A DNA stretch of 6,618 nt from Acetobacteraceae bacterium. GTDB lineage: Bacteria > Pseudomonadota > Alphaproteobacteria > Acetobacterales > Acetobacteraceae. Below, piece by piece: positions 1 through 5,007 of this stretch. Position 1 is the stretch's first letter. Each line of letters opens with the position of its first letter. A model generated the notes under the pieces. That model was given only the letters and a program-made list of their open reading frames with translations, had not been told where the DNA came from and searched no databases. Position numbers and translations under genes: made by a program. The stretch lies in NCBI GenBank assembly GCA_030039695.1, contig JASHVB010000796.1, positions 1-6,618 of the forward strand, in the 5' to 3' direction.

Positions 1-803
1 GCACCTTCCAGCGTCGCGGACTCCTCGATCCGCTGGCCGAGATAGCGGTAGAAATACATGATGCTTTCTTCCGGCTCAGAGAGCGCCTGCGCTTCGGTCG
101 CCGCCACATAGACCGGAACCCGCAGATAAACCTTGCCGTTGCCCGGATGAGCGGCCTCTGCCCAGTTCTTGCGATAGGCTTGCAGGTTCGGCACCAGCTC
201 GTTCAGGTTGCCCAAGCGAGTCGCGACAAAGATCGGTATCCCCTGCGTGCCCGCCGACTCGAACGTATCCGGACTGTTCGCGGCGACGCGCAGTTCAGGA
301 TACGGTGACTGATACGGCTTGGGCGTCACGCAGACGTTGTTGAAGTGGTAAAATTTGCCGTCAAAGGAGAATCGCTCCTGCGTCCATGCACGCCTGAGGA
401 TTTCCATCACCTCGACAAAACGCTCGCGGCTTTCCGCGTAGGAAATGCCATACGCCTGGTAGGTGCGCGGAAAACCACTCCGGCCGATGCCCATGATCAA
501 CCGGCCATGGCTGATATGGTCGACGGTCGTCGCTTCCTCGGCGATGCGCACCGGATGGCACAGCGGCAACACCTGTACCGCGATGCCGATTTTCATCCGC
601 TTCGTGCGCGTTGCGATCGCACTGGCGATATTCAGGGGCGCCGACAGCACCGAGCGCTCCGGCGCGCTGTGCAGCTCCGCCAGCCACATCACGTCCAGTC
701 CGCTGCGCTCCGCCGCATCGACTTGCTCAAACGATGTGGTGAACGCCTCAGCCTCGCTCTGGCCGGGCATCCGTTGAAACTCATGGAACATACCGAATTC
801 CAT
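1..803 (-). CDS. LLM-class (luciferase-like) flavin-dependent oxidoreductase, C-terminus cut by window edge
   Basis: The first 267 codons are present and the gene continues past base 1; family members are usually about 330-380 residues. The protein opens with a typical luciferase-like N-terminus (MEFGMFHEFQ), followed by the AERSGLDVMWLAELH segment at about residues 31-45. There is a strand-rich core with MKIGIAVQVLPLCHPVRIAEE (70-90, split here only by position), the DHISHGRLIMGIGRSG stretch (95-110) and ESRERFVEVMEILRRAW (124-140). These are hallmarks of the bacterial luciferase/alkanal monooxygenase TIM-barrel superfamily. Such enzymes use reduced flavin (FMNH2 or F420H2) for monooxygenation or related redox reactions. 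The substrate cannot be predicted. The ATG at 801-803 is well supported by a GGGAGGAG ribosome-binding site eight bases upstream. It lies 122 bases after the MDR gene in the same direction, so it may be co-transcribed or may have its own promoter in that gap. Family is confident; function is not. Confidence 0.93.
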   Translation of the reverse strand, partial: MEFGMFHEFQRMPGQSEAEAFTTSFEQVDAAERSGLDVMWLAELHSAPERSVLSAPLNIASAIATRTKRMKIGIAVQVLPLCHPVRIAEEATTVDHISHGRLIMGIGRSGFPRTYQAYGISYAESRERFVEVMEILRRAWTQERFSFDGKFYHFNNVCVTPKPYQSPYPELRVAANSPDTFESAGTQGIPIFVATRLGNLNELVPNLQAYRKNWAEAAHPGNGKVYLRVPVYVAATEAQALSEPEESIMYFYRYLGQRIEESATLEG

Positions 804-842
804 CGCCGCTCCTCCCTGGAGGGTCACGCTGTGAACGGACAA

Positions 843-871
843 ATTTTCAGTCCTTGCCGAAAACTATGCAA
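843..871 (-). promoter_or_regulatory. Weak candidate sigma-70-type promoter for the luciferase-like gene
   Basis: On the minus strand, TTGCAT (866-871) and GAAAAT (843-848) are separated by exactly 17 bases. They sit about 40 bases before the start codon at 803, in the only AT-rich patch of this gap. Matches to consensus are modest (3/6 and 4/6). The -35-like box overlaps the left arm of the dyad at 868-883, which would suit an operator. This is inference from spacing and composition only. Confidence 0.25.
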
Positions 872-900
872 GATCTGTCTTGCCATGCCGAATCGGCATG
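868..900. promoter_or_regulatory. Two abutting inverted repeats, operator-like
   Basis: Two perfect dyads lie end to end in the 122-base gap between the MDR gene and the luciferase-like gene. The first is GCAAGA (868-873) and TCTTGC (878-883) around a 4-base spacer. The second is CATGCCGA (884-891) and TCGGCATG (893-900) around one base. A further copy of CATGCCG occurs at 917-923, giving three copies of that heptamer (one inverted) within 40 bases. This arrangement suits a dimeric regulator binding upstream of the luciferase-like gene. It could instead fold as tandem RNA hairpins after the MDR stop codon. No T-tract follows on the minus strand, so a classical terminator is unlikely. The regulator is unknown. 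Confidence 0.5.
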
Positions 901-925
901 AGACGGCCAGCCGCTCCATGCCGGC

Positions 926-1939
926 TCACTCGATGCGGATGACTACCTTGCCGACATGCGCCTGCGACTGCAGGTGGCGGTAAGCATCCTTCGCGTGTTC
1001 CAAGCCGAATACCCGATCAACGACAGGATGGATGCTGTGCAATTCGATCGCACGGTTCATTGCTTCGAACATCTGCCGGCTGCCGACATAGATGCCGCGC
1101 AGCGTTAGGTTACGGCGCAGCACGGTCGTGGGGTTGATCTCGCCACCGGTCAACACGCCGATCAGCGGAATCTGCCCGCCGGCGCGCACCGCCTCCATGG
1201 AGCGTGGCAGCGTGCCGGCGCCGCCGACCTCCACGACGTAATCGACGCCAACGCCATCCGTCAGCTTCTGCACGTCGACCTGCCACTCGGGATGATTTCG
1301 ATAATTGATTCCATCACGCGCGCCCAGCTCCTTGACCTGTGCCAGCTTGCCGTCCGACGATGACGTTGCGATCACCCGCGCGCCGGCCGCGTGCGCGAAT
1401 TGCAGCGCGAAGACCGACACACCGCCGGTGCCCAGCACCAGCACGCTCTCCCCGGCTCGCAGCGATCGTCCGCCATAGAGCGCATTCCAGGCGGTGACGC
1501 CGGCGCACGGCAGCGTGGCGGCTTCCTCGAAGGACAGATGCGCCGGCACCTGCACCAGGCCTTCATGGCCGAACACAACGTAGTCCGCCAATACTCCGTC
1601 GATCGAACCGCCAAGCGATGATGCGACGTGGTTCGGCTCGATCTCTCCGCCGATCCAGGTCTGCATGAAAGTGCCGGCGACGCGGTCGCCTGGCTTGACC
1701 CGTGTCACGCCGGCGCCGATTTCGGCGACTTCACCTGCGCCATCAGACAACGGCACGAGATTCGGCGGTGCCGGTCCGCGCGCGGAGCGGCCGCCGGCGA
1801 CGCCGAGGTCGCGGTAATTCAGCGACGCAGCGCGCATGCGCACCAAGACGTCGCCGGGGCCGGGGCGCGGCGTCGGCTCGTCGCGCAGTACCAGACTGTC
1901 GATGCCGTCGGGCTTTTCGGGGAAACGCCAGATGCGCAT
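926..1939 (-). CDS. Zinc-independent medium-chain (MDR) NAD(P)-dependent oxidoreductase
   Basis: A complete 337-residue MDR-superfamily enzyme of the usual length. Residues 1-160 form the GroES-like catalytic domain, with SLNYRDLGVAGG at 39-50, PLSDGAGEV at 63-71 and VKPGDRV at 81-87. The Rossmann domain follows, with the nucleotide-binding turn GTGGVS at 170-175 and the next strand ending in VIATSSSDGK (189-198). PCAGVTAWNAL (144-154) is typical of quinone-oxidoreductase-like members. The only cysteine is Cys145, so both the structural four-cysteine cluster and the catalytic zinc ligands of classical alcohol dehydrogenases are missing. It should therefore act without zinc, probably on a carbonyl, enone or alcohol with NAD(P)(H). 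Automatic labels of 'zinc-type alcohol dehydrogenase' would mislead. The ATG has a GGAGG five bases upstream and lies 12 bases past the stop of the hydroxyacid dehydrogenase gene, so the two form an operon. Substrate unknown. Confidence 0.95.
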   Translation of the reverse strand: MRIWRFPEKPDGIDSLVLRDEPTPRPGPGDVLVRMRAASLNYRDLGVAGGRSARGPAPPNLVPLSDGAGEVAEIGAGVTRVKPGDRVAGTFMQTWIGGEIEPNHVASSLGGSIDGVLADYVVFGHEGLVQVPAHLSFEEAATLPCAGVTAWNALYGGRSLRAGESVLVLGTGGVSVFALQFAHAAGARVIATSSSDGKLAQVKELGARDGINYRNHPEWQVDVQKLTDGVGVDYVVEVGGAGTLPRSMEAVRAGGQIPLIGVLTGGEINPTTVLRRNLTLRGIYVGSRQMFEAMNRAIELHSIHPVVDRVFGLEHAKDAYRHLQSQAHVGKVVIRIE

Positions 1940-1951
1940 GGATGCCTCCGT

Positions 1952-2968
1952 TCAGTAGCCACGCACGATGTCGAATCTGTTGCGCAACGGCTTTCCATCG
2001 CGCCATGCGCGCAGATTTTCCAGGAAGATGTCCAGACTGTGCGGATTGTAGGTGTCGGGATCGTCCGCCGCGGTGTGTGGGCTGATGATCACGTTCGGCG
2101 TGGTCCATAGGCGATGACCGGGCGGGATTGGTTCGGGCGAGAACACGTCGAGTACCGCGCCTGATAAATGACCGCTGTCCAGCAGGTCGCACAACGCGTC
2201 TTGGTCCAACAGTTCGCCGCGGCCGATGTTCACAATGCCCGCGCCGGGTGGCAGACGCGACAGACGGCGGCGGCTCAGCATGCCTCGCGTGCGCTCCGTC
2301 AACGGACAGGCCAGCACTAGATAATCCGTATGCGGCAGAACGTCATCCAAACCATCAGTTCCGATCACCGCAACGCAGTCGGGGTGGGGCGCGGGGTTGG
2401 CGCGAACGCCAGTAACTCGCATGCCGAAATACGCCGCATGGCGCGCGGTGGTACCGCCGAGCGTGCCAAGGCCGATCACCGTCAGGCGCTTTCCGCCAAG
2501 CACGGTGCCCCACAGCTTGTGCCAACCGCCGGCACGCTGATGCGTCACCATCTCGGGCACGCGATTCGCGAGCATCAGCACCCCCATAATGCCGAACTCG
2601 CCGGATTTGACGGCGTGAGTGCCGCGGTTGTTCAGCAGTACCACGCCAGGCGGCAACCAGTCGAACGGCGACAGCTTATCCAGGCCGGCATTGGTGACCA
2701 GCAGCAGTTTCAGGCGCGGCGCAGCGCAGGGGAATTGCGCCTGTACCACGCTGACGTCGCAGATCAGCGCCTCGGCGTCCTGCATCGCCACGGTGAACTC
2801 CGCGGTCGTGTTGCCGATGCTGATATCGTGGCCGTAGCCTATGTCCGGCGCGCGTTCGGCGGCCGCTTCCCACATCGCGCGGGAGAATTCGAACAAGGGG
2901 TCGTGGGCCGGGTTCTGGATGTGGATGCGCATAGACGGAAGATTGCGGCAGGCGGCTGTGGTTGTCAT
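1952..2968 (-). CDS. D-isomer-specific 2-hydroxyacid dehydrogenase family protein
   Basis: A 338-residue enzyme of the D-2-hydroxyacid dehydrogenase family, which interconverts 2-oxoacids and D-2-hydroxyacids with NAD(P)(H) in the cytoplasm. The nucleotide-binding turn GLGTLG is at about residues 166-171. The three family catalytic residues are present: Arg250 in NIGRGELLD, Glu279 in DVFSPEP and His298 in ISPHTA. After the second Rossmann strand (RVTGVRANP) the usual acidic residue that grips NAD ribose is replaced by arginine, which hints at NADP preference. The start at 2968 is preferred because GAGG lies eight bases upstream. An in-frame ATG at 3019 would add 17 basic residues unlike the family. 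A later ATG at 2932 starts exactly at the conserved MRIHIQNP strand but lacks a good ribosome-binding site. It is the first gene of the minus-strand cluster and is transcribed away from the long divergent region. Physiological substrate (glyoxylate, hydroxypyruvate or another oxoacid) cannot be told. Confidence 0.93.
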   Translation of the reverse strand: MTTTAACRNLPSMRIHIQNPAHDPLFEFSRAMWEAAAERAPDIGYGHDISIGNTTAEFTVAMQDAEALICDVSVVQAQFPCAAPRLKLLLVTNAGLDKLSPFDWLPPGVVLLNNRGTHAVKSGEFGIMGVLMLANRVPEMVTHQRAGGWHKLWGTVLGGKRLTVIGLGTLGGTTARHAAYFGMRVTGVRANPAPHPDCVAVIGTDGLDDVLPHTDYLVLACPLTERTRGMLSRRRLSRLPPGAGIVNIGRGELLDQDALCDLLDSGHLSGAVLDVFSPEPIPPGHRLWTTPNVIISPHTAADDPDTYNPHSLDIFLENLRAWRDGKPLRNRFDIVRGY

Positions 2969-2976
2969 CGGTCTTG

Positions 2977-2980
2977 CCTC
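2977..2980 (-). promoter_or_regulatory. Ribosome-binding site that decides the 2-hydroxyacid dehydrogenase start
   Basis: Minus-strand GAGG, eight bases before the ATG at 2966-2968. Neither the upstream ATG at 3019 nor the internal ATG at 2932 has a comparable site, so this element supports the 338-residue form. Confidence 0.55.
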
Positions 2981-3116
2981 GCGATGCCGTGCACGAGCGA
3001 GTTTGCACGCCAGCTCCATTGCCTGAGAATGCTCGCGATCGTTCCCGCGCGAGGGAATCAGCTTGATTGGGCTTCAGATTGTTCATGTCTCATTCATATT
3101 TTGATACTTGGGTACA

Positions 3117-3126
3117 CACCCGGGTG
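3117..3126. repeat. Perfect 10-base palindrome beside an AT-rich patch
   Basis: CACCCGGGTG lies immediately beside the AT-rich segment around 3080-3110, about 150 bases upstream of the hydroxyacid dehydrogenase start and 535 upstream of the Rieske start. A short palindrome at such an edge could be an operator. By length alone it could also be chance in GC-rich DNA. Confidence 0.3.
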
Positions 3127-3263
3127 GAGCGCCGGGGGATTGTGGCCGCATAGCGAGGTCCAAATGCGGAACGGTCCCCAGATGGTGTTGTGCTGCGCCG
3201 CTGCCGACCAGAAGTCGGTTCACCGAAAGGCCGACTGCGTGCTGCGCGACCGCGTTCGGGTGT

Positions 3264-3302
3264 CGACCGACCTCCAGGTCGCCGCTGGAGGCTCTCGGGT
3301 CG
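3264..3302. repeat. Nested and alternative stem-loops in the divergent region
   Basis: CCTCCAG (3271-3277) pairs with CTGGAGG (3285-3291), and the flanking CGACC (3264-3268) pairs with GGTCG (3298-3302), giving a 12-base-pair interrupted stem. A competing perfect hairpin uses CGACCT (3268-3273) and AGGTCG (3276-3281). The two folds share bases and exclude each other. Just upstream, AGTCGG (3213-3218) can pair with CCGACT (3231-3236). This amount of pairing fits a structured RNA, but no known family is recognised. Confidence 0.4.
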
Positions 3303-3489
3303 CCGAAAACGATCGGGCTTGCGCGACAAAACGGCGTTCGATGCTCGGATCACGCCGCAAGCAGTCGGGTCGCAGCAAGCTATGGCCAAACCGTGATTCG
3401 CCGTGAGCGGGGCCGCGGCAAGTCACTGGTGTCGCGGCAGATCGACACCGCTCAACCGCTCGTGTGCGGTGGACATTTTCTGTACTCGA

Positions 3490-3510
3490 TGCACGGCCGG
3501 TAGTCGTGCA
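3490..3510. repeat. Inverted repeat, 6-base arms, 9-base spacer
   Basis: TGCACG (3490-3495) and CGTGCA (3505-3510) are perfect inverted arms. This is the first of three dyads with identical 9-base spacers between here and the Rieske start codon. It may be a hairpin in a leader transcript or a protein-binding site. Confidence 0.35.
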
Positions 3511-3522
3511 AGATCCCCGAGC

Positions 3523-3545
3523 GCGCGCCTTGCCAAGTGGCGCGC
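3523..3545. repeat. Inverted repeat, 7-base arms, 9-base spacer
   Basis: GCGCGCC (3523-3529) and GGCGCGC (3539-3545) are perfect arms. The spacer itself contains TTG-C-CAA (3530-3536), so the symmetry continues nearly to the centre. Of the dyads in this region it has the strongest base pairing. There is no T-tract on either side, so an intrinsic terminator is not supported. Confidence 0.4.
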
Positions 3546-3594
3546 ACGTTGGGAGTGAGATCGTTCTCGTACGAATAGCTGTGGCACGCTTGAC

Positions 3595-3617
3595 TTCGCC
3601 GCGCCTGCGCCGGCGAA
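3595..3617. repeat. Inverted repeat just upstream of the Rieske gene
   Basis: TTCGCCG (3595-3601) and CGGCGAA (3611-3617) are perfect arms around 9 bases, centred about 55 bases before the Rieske start codon. It begins within a TTGACT box (3590-3595) that resembles a -35 element, but no acceptable -10 lies at the right distance. A second small dyad, CGGCC (3623-3627) with GGCCG (3632-3636), sits between it and the ribosome-binding site. An operator or leader hairpin for the oxygenase gene is plausible but unproven. Confidence 0.4.
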
Positions 3618-3660
3618 ATGCTCGGCCGTGAGGCCGGGACAATACTAAGGGAGGCCGCGG

Positions 3661-4707
3661 ATGTTCATCCACAACGCCTGGTACGTCGCCGCGTGGGCCG
3701 ACGAGGTCGGCGATGCGCCCCTCGCCCGCCGCATTTGCGATAACCCCGTCGTGCTCTACCGCGATGCCCAGAACCGGGTCTCGGCACTGCTCGACATGTG
3801 CTGTCACCGCGGCGCGCCGCTGCATATGGGCAAGGTGGTAGAGCAAGGCCTGCAATGCGGCTACCATGGACTGATCTTCGACCGCAGCGGTGCCTGTGTC
3901 TGTGTGCCGGGGCAGGACCGCATCCTGCCGCGCGCCCGCGTGCGCAGCTTTCCCGTTGTGGAGCAAGATGCATTCGTCTGGATCTGGATGGGTGATCCTG
4001 CAAAGGCGGATCCGGCGACCATCGTGCGGTGGCCGTGGCACAACGACCAGAAGAACTGGCCGCATAAGCACACGATGTATCCCATCAAGGCCGCAGCCAT
4101 GCTGATGGTCGATAACCTGATGGACCTGACGCATCTCGGCTACGTCCATACGTCCACCATCGGCGGCAATCCGTCGCAGCATGTCGAAGCGAAGATGGAA
4201 ACCGAGCGCACGCCGCGCGGGCTTAAATTCACCCGCTGGATGCTGAATTCCGTCGCGCCACCAACCTATGTGAAGGCGGTCGGCTTCCACGGGCGCATCG
4301 ATCGCTGCCAGCGGTTCGAGTTTGTCGCGCCAGGTTCGGTGCTGCAATGGACTGGCGCGGGCGAAGTCGGCGCCTATCGCGGCGGCGATACCAGCAACAG
4401 CAAGCTGCAGTTCCGTTTGTTTCACGGCCTGACGCCGGAAACGGAAACGAGTTGCTTCTATTTCTGGTCCAGCGCGAACGGCTTTCGCCAGGATGATCCG
4501 GCGGCAACGCAGCAATTGTTCGATCAGGTCGGGGCGGCGTTCCTCGAGGACAAGGCCGTGGTCGAGGGCCAGCAGGCTCGGCTCGCCGAATTGGGCGAGG
4601 GCGGGCTGGTGGACATTGCCACCGACGCGGCGCGGCTGCACATGCGGCGGACCGTGCAGCGGCTCCTCGCTGAGGAGCAGCCGGGGCAGGCTTTCGCGGC
4701 GGAGTGA
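3661..4707 (+). CDS. Rieske non-heme iron oxygenase, oxygenase component (VanA-like)
   Basis: A complete 348-residue oxygenase component of the Rieske aromatic-ring hydroxylase/O-demethylase family. The N-terminus MFIHNAWYVAAW is typical of vanillate demethylase- and dicamba monooxygenase-like members. The Rieske [2Fe-2S] ligands are Cys47 and His49, then Cys66 and His69. The mononuclear iron site follows in DNLMDLTHLGYVH (151-163), giving His158 and His163 with bridging Asp155. The third ligand is probably Asp297 in FLEDKAVVEGQQ (294-305). All key residues are present, so it should be active. Such enzymes take electrons from a reductase to hydroxylate or demethylate an aromatic substrate. 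No reductase is encoded nearby, so the partner must be elsewhere. GGGAGG eight bases upstream supports the start. It is a single-gene unit between two minus-strand clusters, followed by a hairpin. The substrate is not predictable; the symbol vanA is not assigned because there is no vanB neighbour. Confidence 0.95.
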   Translation: MFIHNAWYVAAWADEVGDAPLARRICDNPVVLYRDAQNRVSALLDMCCHRGAPLHMGKVVEQGLQCGYHGLIFDRSGACVCVPGQDRILPRARVRSFPVVEQDAFVWIWMGDPAKADPATIVRWPWHNDQKNWPHKHTMYPIKAAAMLMVDNLMDLTHLGYVHTSTIGGNPSQHVEAKMETERTPRGLKFTRWMLNSVAPPTYVKAVGFHGRIDRCQRFEFVAPGSVLQWTGAGEVGAYRGGDTSNSKLQFRLFHGLTPETETSCFYFWSSANGFRQDDPAATQQLFDQVGAAFLEDKAVVEGQQARLAELGEGGLVDIATDAARLHMRRTVQRLLAEEQPGQAFAAE

Positions 4708-4708
4708 C

Positions 4709-4743
4709 CCGGTGTCGTTGCAAAGATCGCAACGACGAACCGG
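4709..4743 (+). terminator. Strong hairpin directly after the Rieske stop codon
   Basis: GTCGTTGC (4714-4721) and GCAACGAC (4729-4736) form a perfect 8-base-pair stem with a 7-base loop. CCGGT (4709-4713) and ACCGG (4739-4743) extend it to 13 pairs across a 2-base bulge. It starts two bases after the stop codon. No T-run follows, so it is either a non-canonical terminator or an mRNA 3'-end stabilising structure. Confidence 0.5.
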
Positions 4744-4793
4744 TCCGCGGCGAACCGTGCTCCGTCGCTGCGCTCCTGACAGGAGACTAACCG

Positions 4794-4900
4794 GTCATGG
4801 CCCGGCTTGACCGCGCCATCTACGCAAGATGCTACGTCCAGACATCAATCGGCGGACTCACGGATGGTGCCAAAATGCTCGGGTCAACCCGGGCCATGGC
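4794..4900. repeat. Imperfect 20-base terminal inverted repeat, palindromic intergenic element
   Basis: Bases 4794-4813 match the reverse complement of 4881-4900 at 17 of 20 positions, with 67 bases between. The shared core reads ATGGCCCGG followed, after one differing base, by TTGACC. The left arm is itself a hairpin: ATGGC (4797-4801) with GCCAT (4815-4819), and CGG (4803-4805) with CCG (4811-4813) inside. From general knowledge, sequences of the type GTCATGGCCGGGCTTG are abundant short intergenic repeats in Bradyrhizobium-like alphaproteobacteria, often as convergent pairs. This copy appears diverged. The element encodes no protein that I can see. Confidence 0.55.
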
Positions 4901-4942
4901 AGCAAGGTCTGAGGCACTTCGGCGGCTTCATCCGCTCGCGGG

Positions 4943-4956
4943 CCGGCTGCAGCCGG
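4943..4956. repeat. Perfect 14-base palindrome
   Basis: CCGGCTGCAGCCGG is fully self-complementary and lies between the Rieske gene and the convergent transporter gene. It may be part of a bidirectional termination region together with the neighbouring hairpins, or simply a GC-rich chance palindrome. Confidence 0.35.
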
Positions 4957-4984
4957 TGGCGAACCTGTCATGATGGCAACCGCG

Positions 4985-5007
4985 GCCGCAAGCACTATTG
5001 CTGCGGC
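4985..5007 (-). terminator. Hairpin spanning the transporter stop codon
   Basis: GCCGC (4985-4989) pairs with GCGGC (5003-5007), and AGCA (4991-4994) pairs with TGCT (4999-5002), with one bulged base and a 4-base loop that holds the transporter stop codon. There is no T-run beyond it on the minus strand, so a role in termination is only a possibility. Confidence 0.3.

Larger units (their letters stand above)
2969..3660. other. Long divergent intergenic region without a convincing gene
   Basis: A 692-base stretch separates two divergently transcribed genes. Open frames exist in it on both strands, but their translations are arginine- and serine-rich, have no recognisable domain, and look like chance frames in GC-rich DNA. 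Near the middle is a marked AT-rich patch (about 3080-3110) next to a perfect CACCCGGGTG palindrome (3117-3126). The Rieske-proximal half holds several inverted repeats listed separately. It could contain promoters for both directions, a structured leader or small RNA, or the remains of a lost gene such as a regulator. None of these can be decided by eye. Confidence 0.6.

Noticed and set aside
345..983. Plus-strand frame of 212 codons over the luciferase-like gene
   Set aside because: It is antisense to conserved luciferase-family motifs and runs through the regulatory gap into the MDR gene.
2969..3019. Longer N-terminus for the hydroxyacid dehydrogenase starting at 3019
   Set aside because: The extra 17 residues are basic, unlike the family, and the GAGG at 2977-2980 supports the start at 2968.
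2330..3406. Plus-strand open frame of 358 codons over the hydroxyacid dehydrogenase and into the intergenic region
   Set aside because: Most of it is antisense to a clear gene. The part beyond 2968 shows no recognisable domain, and no ribosome-binding site supports it.
3108..3503. Plus-strand frame of 131 codons within the divergent region
   Set aside because: Composition is Arg/Ser/Cys-rich with no motif and no good ribosome-binding site. It overlaps other equally open frames on both strands.
3590..3648. Sigma-70 promoter for the Rieske gene using TTGACT at 3590-3595
   Set aside because: No -10 box lies 16-18 bases downstream. The TACTAA-like sequence at 3643-3648 is too far away and too close to the ribosome-binding site.
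3220..4641. Very long minus-strand open frame (473 codons) opposite the Rieske gene
   Set aside because: It is antisense to a gene with all catalytic motifs, its translation is rich in His, Arg and Ala with no domain, and such antisense frames are common in GC-rich coding DNA.
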